From assembly GCF_049651205.1 (NCBI RefSeq), contig NZ_JBASBR010000007.1, forward strand, positions 186,001 through 250,000: a DNA stretch of 64,000 nucleotides. Direction: 5' to 3'. Below the pieces are notes generated by a model. The model was given only the letters and a program-made list of their open reading frames with translations, ran no database searches and was not told the origin of the DNA. Source of the DNA: Castellaniella sp049651205. Its GTDB lineage: Bacteria > Pseudomonadota > Gammaproteobacteria > Burkholderiales > Burkholderiaceae_B. Made by a program: the position numbers and the translations under genes. Below are positions 27,791 to 35,583 of this stretch, in pieces (the first letter of the stretch is position 1; every line of letters begins with the position of its first letter).

Positions 27791-27883
27791 AGTCAAAATT
27801 ATCCATACAGAAGCGCTATTTTACTTTCGACTAAAATGCCGCGTTGAACTCACCCGCCGCGGCTTTTGCGCCGCCTGCTTGTC

Positions 27884-28864
27884 ATGGCTGTCTTTACTGC
27901 TGTTTCCCAGGACGATGTCCACTCGCTGCTGGAACACTACGATCTGGGCACATTGCTTGCCCTGCGTGGGATCACTGCGGGCATCGAGAACACCAATTAT
28001 TTTCTGGATACCACACAAGGCAGCTATGTACTGACGCTATTCGAGGTGCTGACGGCCGAGCAACTGCCCTTTTACATCGAGCTGATGCACCACCTGGCAG
28101 GCCGCGGTGTGCCAGTACCACAACCGCAAACCCGACACGACGGCAGCCGCATCAGCACCTTGCACGGCAAGCCAACTGCCATTGTCACACGCCTGAACGG
28201 CGGCTACGAGCCCGAGCCCAGCCCGGCCCATTGCACTTTGACAGGACAAACCCTGGCACATGCCCACCTGGCCGCCCAGGATTTTCCGCTGCACCAGCCC
28301 AATCTTCGAAGCCTGCCCTGGTGGCAAGAAACCGCCCCCCGGCTGATGCCGTTTCTGAACGAAGACCAGGCGACGCTGTTGCGCCAAAGCCTGGACGAAC
28401 AGGCTGCCTTTGTGGCCCAGGGCGGACTCGAAAATCTGCCCAGCGGCCCAGCACATTGTGATTTGTTTCGTGACAACGTGCTCTTTGATGGCACGTTTGA
28501 ATCTCCTCATATGGGCGGCTTCATCGACTTTTACTTTGCCGGCTGTGACGCCTGGATTTTTGACGTGGCGGTGAGTGTCAACGACTGGTGCATCCAGCGC
28601 AGCAGCGGGATATTCATCCGGCGCCGGCTCAGTGCCTGGTTAAGTGCATATCACGCTACCCGCCCGTTTACCCCGGCCGAACGTGCCGCGTGGCCCCTGA
28701 TGCTACGCGCCGCCGCCCTGCGCTTCTGGATTTCGCGCCTGTTTGATTTCTATCTGCCACGCCCCGCCCAGACCCTTAAACCGCACGATCCACGACACTT
28801 CGAACGCATCCTGCGCTTACGCACGACGCAGCCGGCGCCCCTGTTGCCGGGCGACCTCACATGA
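27884..28864 (+). CDS. thrB: Homoserine kinase (APH-fold, ThrB type II)
   Basis: 326 residues from ATG 27884 (MAVFTAVSQDDVHSLLEHYDLG). Phosphorylates homoserine for threonine synthesis. The fold is aminoglycoside-phosphotransferase-like: GIENTNYFLDTTQGSYVLTLFE, catalytic loop AHCDLFRDNVLFDG, metal loop GGFIDFYFAG. This pseudomonad/Burkholderiales type is unrelated to the GHMP-fold E. coli ThrB. The next gene overlaps by ATGA. Confidence 0.93.
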   Translation: MAVFTAVSQDDVHSLLEHYDLGTLLALRGITAGIENTNYFLDTTQGSYVLTLFEVLTAEQLPFYIELMHHLAGRGVPVPQPQTRHDGSRISTLHGKPTAIVTRLNGGYEPEPSPAHCTLTGQTLAHAHLAAQDFPLHQPNLRSLPWWQETAPRLMPFLNEDQATLLRQSLDEQAAFVAQGGLENLPSGPAHCDLFRDNVLFDGTFESPHMGGFIDFYFAGCDAWIFDVAVSVNDWCIQRSSGIFIRRRLSAWLSAYHATRPFTPAERAAWPLMLRAAALRFWISRLFDFYLPRPAQTLKPHDPRHFERILRLRTTQPAPLLPGDLT

Positions 28865-29658
28865 ACAACACACCTACCCTTCAAGCTTCTGTATTGCCTC
28901 CCTCCGCCGGCTGGGCATGGATTCTCCAGGGGTACCACCTGTTTCGCGCACAGCCGCTGGCCATGCTCTTCTGGAGTACGGCCACGAGCTTTATCATCCA
29001 GGTAGGCTCGGTAATCCCTGTGATTGGCCAGATGGCATTGGTGCTGCTAACCCCTTTGCTGACATTTCTGACCTTGAACGCCTGCCGCACCATCAGCCGG
29101 GGACAAAAAATGGTTCCGGGCCTGTGGCTGGCGCCATTGAAGGCTCCAGGCGTCATGCCTGCATTGTTACGCCTGGGTAGCGCCTACCTGGGCTTTACTT
29201 TGCTGGCCGCCTTTATTTCTGTCTTGCCATTTTTGTCCTCCTTGGTGCAATCCCTTGGCACTGGCAGCGACCCAGACTATGCAAGCCTTGCCCAGGCCAT
29301 GTGGGGGCCGATGCTGGTATTTGGCGGCTTTTATGTGCTGCTATCGGCGTTGTTCTGGCATGCGCCAGCCCTGATAGGCTGGCATGCACTGCCCCTGAAG
29401 CGTGCCCTGTTTTATTCGATGGTGGCCTGCTGGCGCACCAAATGGGCCATTGTGCTTTACGTGGGCAGCTGGGCCGCCGTGTATTACGGCCTTAGCCTGC
29501 TGCTTGGTACTCTGGCAAGCGCAGGGCTGACAACCAACAGCATGACGTGGATATCGCTGATTTTGGACATTGTGCTGACTGCCCTGCTGTACTGCAGCTT
29601 TTACCCGGTTTATGCCACCACGTTTCGCGCCAACGACACATCTGCACTCCAGGCCTGA
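28861..29658 (+). CDS. BPSS1780-type integral membrane protein
   Basis: 265 residues with about six hydrophobic helices and the family opening SAGWAWILQGYHLFRAQPLAMLFW (read in pieces). The function is unknown. Its start overlaps the thrB stop by 4 bp, a conserved-looking coupling, and its 3' end overlaps the convergent DUF192 gene by 49 bp. Confidence 0.82.
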   Translation: MNNTPTLQASVLPPSAGWAWILQGYHLFRAQPLAMLFWSTATSFIIQVGSVIPVIGQMALVLLTPLLTFLTLNACRTISRGQKMVPGLWLAPLKAPGVMPALLRLGSAYLGFTLLAAFISVLPFLSSLVQSLGTGSDPDYASLAQAMWGPMLVFGGFYVLLSALFWHAPALIGWHALPLKRALFYSMVACWRTKWAIVLYVGSWAAVYYGLSLLLGTLASAGLTTNSMTWISLILDIVLTALLYCSFYPVYATTFRANDTSALQA

Positions 29659-29996
29659 GTGATGACCGCCTGCCATTGAAGTATGGTGTCGTTGTTGGGG
29701 GGTAGCTCAAGCGTGGCATAGGCACCCGCACAGCGCGCCCAACGGCCCGGCGCCAGCCACGTGATCCGCCTCAAGATACACCCCTGATCATCCAGAAACA
29801 GCACATTGATCGGACACGTCAGGCCCAGCGTATGCACCATCCTGCAATTGGGAAACAACAGGCCACGAGGCAAGGCACCCCAGGTTTTCCAGGCGTGCAG
29901 GCCCAACAAACGCTGCCTGAAGCTACGGGCCCGAACCAGGCGTAAAGACGCCCGGGTGAGATCCCAAGCGGGCAAGTCTTGTGGCCCACCCCACAT
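29610..29996 (-). CDS. DUF192 family protein
   Basis: 128 residues from ATG 29996, which shares its A with the TGA of the tadC remnant (TGATG). Core motifs: FRQRLLGLHAWKTWGALPRGLLFPNC, then VHTLGLTCPINVLFLDDQGCIL and the C-terminal ATLELPP. DUF192 proteins often accompany Flp/Tad pilus loci in Burkholderiales. Here the gene is the last survivor next to the broken locus, probably left without its promoter. Function unknown. Confidence 0.85.
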   Translation of the reverse strand: MWGGPQDLPAWDLTRASLRLVRARSFRQRLLGLHAWKTWGALPRGLLFPNCRMVHTLGLTCPINVLFLDDQGCILRRITWLAPGRWARCAGAYATLELPPNNDTILQWQAVITQAWSADVSLARNVVA

Positions 29997-30544
29997 CAGA
30001 AATTGGCCTGCATCAACTTGACCGCAATCGGAAAGCCGATCACCAGGAAAGTACAGGGGAAAATGCACAGCACCATGGGAAACAGCATCCTGAGCAGCGC
30101 CTGCATGGCCAGCGTCTCTGCCCGGGCAAAGCGCTCGCTGGACTGACGCTCGGCCTGAGCCCGCAGCAGGGGCCCAAGGCTCATCCCCAGGCGCTCTGCC
30201 TGTGCCAGGGAAAGCACCAGGCTATAAACACCAGGAACATCCACTGCATCAGCCCATTGTGCGAGCCAGCGGCTGCGCTCTACCCCGGTGCGCTCCAGGG
30301 CACAGGCGCTTTGAAGGCTTTGGCGCAAAGGGCCTTCGGGAGCGTGCTCTGCCACACGCAACAACGCAACCGGCAGGCTAAGGCCTGCTTCGACACACAG
30401 TGTGAGGAGGTCCAGCAAAAAGGGGAGCTCGCGCATCATGACAAAACGTCTTTGGCTGCCGCGGTCTACTTCGTTCCTCAAACCGAGCGATAAGCGCCTC
30501 AGACGCTCTGATATTGAAATTGAGCTCCCAACGTAGCCAAGCAA
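29996..30544 (-). pseudogene. tadC: TadC (type II secretion F-domain) C-terminal remnant
   Basis: 182 codons of a TadC/GspF-like Flp-pilus platform protein. The C-terminal F domain is intact: MRELPFLLDLLTLCVEAGLSLPVALLRVAE, LAQAERLGMSLGPLLRAQAERQSSERFARAE, MLFPMVLCIFPCTFLVIGFP. Full TadC is about 290-310 residues; the N-terminal TM region (about 110 residues) is missing, and the frame begins with a weak TTG right at a composition change. TadA, TadB and the rest do not follow upstream, so the pilus cannot be assembled from this locus. Confidence 0.82.
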
Positions 30545-30869
30545 TTAAGCGGCTATGAAGTTAAGAATTGTTGGCTTATTACCGTGTTCATCTTCCTATA
30601 CTGAAGATGAAAATAGCCGAGCCACGCATTCTTGTCCTTCGTATCCCGCTTAGCTCAGATGGCTGACTGCACCACGACGCAACTATGCTGCGTTGAACTC
30701 CGTCATTTAGCCTGGGCCTGAATGCTGAAAGCTTAACAAAAGGGCTTTTTAGCCTGCTTAACACTAATACCTTGTTTGTTTATACAGCCCAATATATAGT
30801 TACATAGCAATGAATATGCACTACATGTAGTGTTTTGGTGAATCTTATTGATTTCCTTGAGAAGAGCAC
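30545..30869. other. Gene-free AT-rich left edge of the defence island
   Basis: 325 bp with no supported gene. It starts at the tadC breakpoint and is clearly AT-richer than the flanks. It contains a perfect 14-bp palindrome (30819-30832), a weak promoter-like pair (TTGTTT, 17 bp, TATAGT near 30776-30804) and a tRNA D-arm-like string near 30650 that lacks the rest of a tRNA. It presumably carries the promoter of the Pycsar operon. Confidence 0.5.
30819..30832. promoter_or_regulatory. Perfect 14-bp palindrome upstream of Pycsar operon 1
   Basis: CACTACATGTAGTG is self-complementary over all 14 bases and ends 37 bp before the small ORF that leads the operon. Its size and placement downstream of a possible promoter suit an operator for a dimeric regulator; no regulator gene is adjacent. 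Confidence 0.45.
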
Positions 30870-31013
30870 ATGACAAGTAAGGCTATCGAAAGCAAAGTGA
30901 GGCATGCGGCAGAACGAGCATTGGGAAGCTCGGGCAGAGCAAAGGCTACAGAAGTTGAAGAACCACAAGGACTGGAGATGCTATCTACACATGACCACTA
31001 CAAAAATGATTGA
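30870..31013 (+). CDS. Small ORF (47 aa) overlapping the start of PycTIR
   Basis: ATG ... TGA of 48 codons encoding a charged, Ala-rich peptide (MTSKAIESKVRHAAERALGS...STHDHYKND). Its stop overlaps the PycTIR ATG at 31006 by 8 bp (ATGATTGA), the arrangement expected for translational coupling. AGAAGAG lies just upstream of its start. It could be a leader peptide, a small regulatory protein, or chance; no family was recognised. Confidence 0.35.
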   Translation: MTSKAIESKVRHAAERALGSSGRAKATEVEEPQGLEMLSTHDHYKND

Positions 31014-31911
31014 AAGGTTCGCGGGCGCCGCTGGCCGTCCGGCCTTGGAAGAGGTGTTGCTGGAACAAAAACTGATTGTCGGCAATGTAGCGCTGGCAAA
31101 ACACTTCGCAGATGCCGGCTCCTTGGTAGAGTTGGACCGAAGACAGACGCTCATAGAGCAAGATGCCGAAGATACTGACGTCTACTTCATCATCACCGGG
31201 CAATTCCAAATTCGGGTTAATGGCCGAGAAGTCGCTACCCGTGGGCGTGGCGAACACGTTGGAGAAATGGCTGCTCTTGTTGCCACGGCTAAGCGATCGG
31301 CGAGTGTGATTGCAATAGAACCGTCAATCGTGCTTAAAGTATCAGCGACGGACTTCAAGGCAGCAGCCGATGCCCACCCCCGCATTTGGCAGCACGTCAC
31401 TCGGCAACTAGTTGAACGACTAACTCAGCGTAATACGCTGGTTCGTCCGGCCAGCCAGTCTGCCCGAGTATTTATCATCTCATCTGTAGAAAGCCTACCC
31501 ATAGCACGAGAGGTCGAACAACAACTTGAGCATGACAAGTGTTTTGTGAAAGTATGGACAGAGGGCACGTTCCGAGCTTCAACATACCCCTTGGAAAGCT
31601 TGGAGTCGGTCGTTGAGGATAGTGACTTTGCTATCGCGATAGCACAGCCGGACGATCAAGTTGAACGCCGAGGTGAATCGCACCAAGCCCCTCGCAACAA
31701 TGTGATTTTTGAACTCGGTATGTTCGTCGGAAAACTGGGAAGACATCGTTCGCTTCTTTTGGAGCCAAGGAGCGAGGGAGTTGATCTACCGTCGGATCTG
31801 TCAGGTCTGACCACTATTTCATACCGACCCGCCTCGGGCAAGGACCCAGCAAGGCTCGGACCGGCATGCACGCAGTTGCGAAAAATCTTTAACGAACTAG
31901 GCCCTCGATAA
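31006..31911 (+). CDS. pycTIR: Pycsar effector PycTIR: cyclic-nucleotide-binding domain fused to TIR-like NADase
   Basis: 301 residues from ATG 31006 (MIERFAGAAGRPAL); ATG 30991 adds five residues. Residues about 35-140 form a CRP-like cNMP-binding domain, with the phosphate-binding cassette GEMAALVATAKRSASV. Residues about 154-250 form a TIR-like domain of the CAP12/Pycsar class: VFIISSVESLPIAREVE, WTEGTFRASTYPLESLE, and the catalytic-Glu motif NNVIFELGMFVGKLGR (E236). In Pycsar immunity, phage infection triggers cCMP or cUMP synthesis; the ligand activates TIR NAD+ hydrolysis and the cell aborts infection. The cyclase gene follows 17 bp later behind AAAGGAG. Codon use is AT-richer than the core. 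Confidence 0.88.
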   Translation: MIERFAGAAGRPALEEVLLEQKLIVGNVALAKHFADAGSLVELDRRQTLIEQDAEDTDVYFIITGQFQIRVNGREVATRGRGEHVGEMAALVATAKRSASVIAIEPSIVLKVSATDFKAAADAHPRIWQHVTRQLVERLTQRNTLVRPASQSARVFIISSVESLPIAREVEQQLEHDKCFVKVWTEGTFRASTYPLESLESVVEDSDFAIAIAQPDDQVERRGESHQAPRNNVIFELGMFVGKLGRHRSLLLEPRSEGVDLPSDLSGLTTISYRPASGKDPARLGPACTQLRKIFNELGPR

Positions 31912-31928
31912 GCCAAAGGAGTATTGCT

Positions 31929-33479
31929 GTGAGCAAAAATTGGAATCATGAACGTGCTGTCAAGCATATCGATCAAAAAATGGATGACGTGCAAACCGTC
32001 TCGATCAAGGACTACACCCGTGAAATGTTGTTGGAGTCTATCCCGACAAATGTTGCCTATCGGGTCGACGGCGTTCATATGTATGCGGATATCCAAAACC
32101 TCCGCGATATGCTCGAGGCCACGAAAGCTGAGGGAACTGATTGCCATAAACGCACACTGAGATTCCTAGACCAGCACTACCGCGCGGTAAAACGCATCCT
32201 GGATAAGGTTGACGCCCGACGAGTTGACTTCCATAGCCAGCGGCTACATTCGCTATTCACTAAGCCTTACAATAGCGAACCTGACGCGGAAAAGCGGCGT
32301 GTTCAGCGAGCTGTTGCCACCGCACAGCTCATCATCGATGTGCTTGCAGAAACGGGGGATAATGACGAACAAATCCCAGCAGCTAAAGTGCGGATTGGGA
32401 TTGACTCAGGCCTTGCACTTGCGGTGAACAACGGCCGAAATGGTTACCGTGAACCGCTATTCCTCGGAGATCCAGCCAACCACGCGGCTAAGCTTGCGAG
32501 CAACAACAGTACGCGCGGCATCTACCTCAGTAACGCTGCCCGGCTTGTCATAGGACTCGAAGAAAAAGACTCGCCCGAAAAAGCGCCCTTAACCGTCGAA
32601 GAGATCAAAGATTGCCAGGAAGCGGCGAACCTGGGGGTAACAACCGACGAGATTGTCGAAGAGTGGCGTGAAGACCTGAAAAACAATCCGATTGGAGGCT
32701 ATCAGTTCACCCGCCAAACTCCCCCTCTTTGCAATATGGACATTTCTGTGCTGACGCCGGCGAATTCCAAGCGGCAAGAAATGGTAAGTATGTATGCGGA
32801 TATCGACGGCTTTACATCCTATGTCGCCGAAAATATCGACGATAACGCCGAGGACGTAGTACGCACCCTACATGTATTGCGAGCTGAGTTCGAGCGCGTC
32901 GTTACCTCTGACTTCGAAGCGCGACGGGTTCGTTTTATCGGTGACTGCATTCAGGCACTAACATGTGATGGCACGGCTCATAATACTGACGAACAAAAAA
33001 CGGTTTCGGAAGCCACTCGCCTGGCTGGCGCACTGCGCAGCAGCTTCAACCTAGCGATTGAACGCTTAGGCGAAAAGGGATACGAAACTGGCGACCTCGG
33101 ACTCGCTATCGGCTTCGACCTGGGCCCGATTTCCATTACCCGCCTAGGCAGGCATGGCGACCGCATTCGGTGTGCAATTGGCCGAAAGGTGCTCGAATCC
33201 GAAAACCGCCAATGTGCTTGTAAAGGTACGGAAACGGCGATCGGTCAGGCAGCCTACGATGCCGCAACTGATGCAGTGAAATCGCTGTTCGGCACTGGGC
33301 GCAAAGTTGCAGACCTTGATTATGTCGAGGCAACAGAAGCGCTGGCTGACAAAGGTGACGAGTCCGCTAAGCAGGCGCGATCAGCGGCTTACGTCGCTGC
33401 CCCAGCAGTGATTCTTGCAGATGAGCGCGATGTTCGCCCATATTCAGCAACCATGGCAAGGAGGCCGAATCGGCTTTGA
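31929..33479 (+). CDS. pycC: Pycsar pyrimidine cyclase with two tandem class III cyclase-like domains
   Basis: 516 residues from GTG 31929 (AAAGGAG about 8 nt upstream). Domain 1 (about 47-205) has MYADIQNLRD (D54), but at the second metal position reads DFHSQRLH (Q104 in place of Asp); it keeps the GDPANHAAKLAS motif with N184 and K188. Domain 2 (about 284-430) has MYADIDGFTSYV (D291) and RFIGDCIQAL (D339), but lacks the N..AK motif (GRKVLESENRQ). The halves look complementary, like the fused C1/C2 halves of mammalian adenylyl cyclases, predicting one active site. The product is expected to be cUMP or cCMP; which one cannot be read. The stop overlaps the next gene (TGATG). Confidence 0.85.
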   Translation: MSKNWNHERAVKHIDQKMDDVQTVSIKDYTREMLLESIPTNVAYRVDGVHMYADIQNLRDMLEATKAEGTDCHKRTLRFLDQHYRAVKRILDKVDARRVDFHSQRLHSLFTKPYNSEPDAEKRRVQRAVATAQLIIDVLAETGDNDEQIPAAKVRIGIDSGLALAVNNGRNGYREPLFLGDPANHAAKLASNNSTRGIYLSNAARLVIGLEEKDSPEKAPLTVEEIKDCQEAANLGVTTDEIVEEWREDLKNNPIGGYQFTRQTPPLCNMDISVLTPANSKRQEMVSMYADIDGFTSYVAENIDDNAEDVVRTLHVLRAEFERVVTSDFEARRVRFIGDCIQALTCDGTAHNTDEQKTVSEATRLAGALRSSFNLAIERLGEKGYETGDLGLAIGFDLGPISITRLGRHGDRIRCAIGRKVLESENRQCACKGTETAIGQAAYDAATDAVKSLFGTGRKVADLDYVEATEALADKGDESAKQARSAAYVAAPAVILADERDVRPYSATMARRPNRL

Positions 33480-34255
33480 TGTCCGCGGTCAATTTAATTG
33501 AACGTGCGGCCTCCGATTTCGGGGGCACTTGCACTCGCATTAATGAGTCCTCTGGCATCTTGGAGTTGCCGGTCTTACTGGTTGATGGCAGAACTATTGA
33601 GTACCGGCTTTTGCTTAAAGAAACCGAGAAACAGGTCTCAGTACGCGAGGAGCCTCCGAAGCACTTACCGGCTTTCTGCCCAGAACGCCACATTAATTAC
33701 GACGGTACTTTTTGTCTTTACTACCCAGCGGCAAGCAGATTAGAGGTCCACGATGACGCCTCGGCAATCGCTTGGGTGGAAACCCTGTATAAGTACCTAA
33801 AGCTCCAGGATCGAGCAAAAAGGCTGCGCAAGTGGCCTAATGCGAGTTCTTGGGCACATGGAGATGCAGCGCATCAACAACTCCGAGCTCTAGAGGCCGC
33901 ATCCGCGCTGAGGCACGATATTTCTAATGCTGTTGAGCAGGGCCAGATTATCCTCAAGCGGAGGAAGTCAAAGGGCCGGTCAATACTAGAGATTTGGATC
34001 GGAAACAATCGAATCTTTAGTGTTTGGGAACACCACAAACGGGTCGTTAATCAATCCAGACGATGCTTTTGCCTATCCAGCGGGTCCCGAAGGCCCAAAA
34101 GGCTGCGACGATGTAATGATCACGCACAGCAGGCGGCAGAATTAGCTTTGGCCATAAGGGATTGGGAAGATGCAGAGCAACGCTTCTGGGATAGCGTGAC
34201 AGGTAGGTCCTGTTGTGGATCCTGCGATAACTGCCCGCTGCCTCTAGAATCTTGA
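33479..34255 (+). CDS. E2-like (ubiquitin-conjugating fold) protein with cysteine-rich C terminus
   Basis: 258 residues; the ATG shares its A with the TGA of pycC, so it belongs to the same operon. The middle shows the prokaryotic E2-like pattern HLPAFCPERHINYDGTFCLYYP (C67, H71, C79; the NxDGxxCL context of the E2 active-site Cys), then a helix ending RKWP. The C-terminal third carries CFC (196/198), C212 and CCGSCDNC (245-252), a likely zinc cluster. Bacterial E2-like proteins serve CBASS Cap2-type and Bil systems. No E1, JAB protease or ubiquitin-like gene is nearby. The role in a Pycsar operon is unknown to me; the family call is inference from motifs. Confidence 0.6.
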   Translation: MSAVNLIERAASDFGGTCTRINESSGILELPVLLVDGRTIEYRLLLKETEKQVSVREEPPKHLPAFCPERHINYDGTFCLYYPAASRLEVHDDASAIAWVETLYKYLKLQDRAKRLRKWPNASSWAHGDAAHQQLRALEAASALRHDISNAVEQGQIILKRRKSKGRSILEIWIGNNRIFSVWEHHKRVVNQSRRCFCLSSGSRRPKRLRRCNDHAQQAAELALAIRDWEDAEQRFWDSVTGRSCCGSCDNCPLPLES

Positions 34256-34382
34256 GTTTGGCACTATGCGAGGCGCCAGCGCCAAGTCGAGACTACTGCA
34301 CATACGATCTTCGATCGCTAACTAGCGTCTGAAATAAGCGGTGCTTCGAAGCAATGCCAGCTTGAATCAATTGTTAAACAGC

Positions 34383-35075
34383 TTATGGCTTCCAAGACCA
34401 GTTAGAGCGGTATACGTGAAGGTTGTCGCCGAGAAAACTCCAGGTGCGCCGCTCCCACATGAGCTTCTTCTCAGTGCCGCCATACTTTGACTCGTCATTG
34501 AGCATATTGAAAACAGCTGCGGTGATGAACGAACTGTAAGGGTGTTCTCGAAGATCACTCATCTTGGCTGCCAAGTTTGGGGCGCGTCCGATCCAGATCA
34601 GGTCGTTAGTTCCCCAGACACCGCCGCGCACAGCAAGCACGGTTCCGGTATCAACGCCAACACCATGCCTGATTTGAAAAGAGGCGTTCCTGACTGACTC
34701 ATAGTTTGCTTCAAACTTTTCACGAATCTTGTCTACGGCCCACTTAATCTGAAGTGCGCATTTTGCGGCAGATGAGCTTTTTGAGTCGCCGTGGAAAACG
34801 CCCATGACGCGATCACCATCAAAGCTTACGACCTTCCCTCCGCGAGCAATGATAAGTTTAGATGCGCAATATAGAAACGACTTGATTATCTTTGCGGCAA
34901 TGCGCCTATCTAGCTCTTTGGCCATCTTTGATGAATCAGCCAAATCTGCATACAGAAAAGTTGCATCAATTTCTACAGCGCCGCCTGCAAGCGCAATTTC
35001 TTCCGTTTGAGGAATCTTACGTCCATCTCGCCTATCCCATGTAGTGGAGATAATCGACTGAACTTCATTTTTCAG
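34383..35075 (-). CDS. pycC: Second Pycsar pyrimidine cyclase, single domain, non-AUG start
   Basis: 230 residues. Conserved residues run well upstream of the first TTG (34943): WDRRDGRKIPQTEE...DATFLYADLADSSK belongs to the same frame and holds the first metal Asp (D44). The frame is open up to a TGA at 35097-35099 but has no ATG, GTG or TTG there; CTG 35075, 4 nt after the pycTM stop, is the best candidate start. Further motifs: KVVSFDGDRVMGVF (D88, second metal), RHGVGVDTGTVLAV, and RAPNLAAKMSDL (N167, K171). Having all catalytic parts, it should work as a homodimer. It pairs with the membrane effector upstream. Confidence 0.82.
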   Translation of the reverse strand: MKNEVQSIISTTWDRRDGRKIPQTEEIALAGGAVEIDATFLYADLADSSKMAKELDRRIAAKIIKSFLYCASKLIIARGGKVVSFDGDRVMGVFHGDSKSSSAAKCALQIKWAVDKIREKFEANYESVRNASFQIRHGVGVDTGTVLAVRGGVWGTNDLIWIGRAPNLAAKMSDLREHPYSSFITAAVFNMLNDESKYGGTEKKLMWERRTWSFLGDNLHVYRSNWSWKP

Positions 35076-35079
35076 GTCG

Positions 35080-35571
35080 TTAGATAGCGCCGTTTTTCAC
35101 CCCGTAGAACTGAAACACGGCAAGTGCCCAAGGCAACATTGCCACTAACATCGATGCCATAGCGCGCTTCACCCATGTAAACTTTGTTGAAGCGATTTGT
35201 GCGTTGATGTGGCATTGCTCGATTAGATCATCGTGGAAGTCGTCTTTCTGAGCTGCCTTCACCGAGGCTCGAAACCGAGAGATATCTCTAGAAACAATGC
35301 CTCCAAAGAATAATAGTGATCCCTTTGTGCCACCTATCCGCGGAAATGCCGCGCATGCGCAGAAAATTATGCTTATACAGAGAAAGAAAATTGCAAATGC
35401 AGCCGGAATGCCCGCCATCAATGTCCACACGCTTGGTTTAGTGGCGTATACCGCTAGTGCTCCGAGCATAGCGGTTGAAAGCGGGAGCACCAATGACAGC
35501 CGTGAGTCTGCCGCAGAAATCCATCCAAGTTGCTTATCCAAGATGTATTGAAGTTGTTCTATATCGGCCAT
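35080..35571 (-). CDS. pycTM: Pycsar transmembrane effector (PycTM)
   Basis: 163 residues from ATG 35571 (GTG 35583 adds four). The family opening is EQLQYILDKQLGWISAADSRLSLVLPLSTAMLGAL. TM helices lie at about 24-42, 50-75 and 140-160, with a charged middle (RDISRFRASVKAAQKDDFHDDLIEQCH). It matches the Pycsar effector/DUF5706 class, which in characterised systems binds a cyclic pyrimidine and disrupts the inner membrane to stop phage. It precedes its cyclase with a 4-nt gap, the standard effector-cyclase pairing. AT-rich relative to core genes. Confidence 0.8.
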   Translation of the reverse strand: MADIEQLQYILDKQLGWISAADSRLSLVLPLSTAMLGALAVYATKPSVWTLMAGIPAAFAIFFLCISIIFCACAAFPRIGGTKGSLLFFGGIVSRDISRFRASVKAAQKDDFHDDLIEQCHINAQIASTKFTWVKRAMASMLVAMLPWALAVFQFYGVKNGAI

Positions 35572-35583
35572 AGGGGGATTCAC

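Noticed and set aside
30635..30720. tRNA-like string (CTTAGCTCAGATGGC) at the island's left edge
   Set aside because: It resembles a tRNA D-arm, but no T-loop (GGTTCGAATCC-type), acceptor pairing or anticodon arm follows.
31006..34255. Reading the plus-strand operon as CBASS rather than Pycsar
   Set aside because: The synthase has class III adenylate-cyclase-type motifs (YADIDGFT, GDxxxAL), not a CD-NTase GS-D-D core; the effector has a CRP-type cNMP domain, not SAVED.
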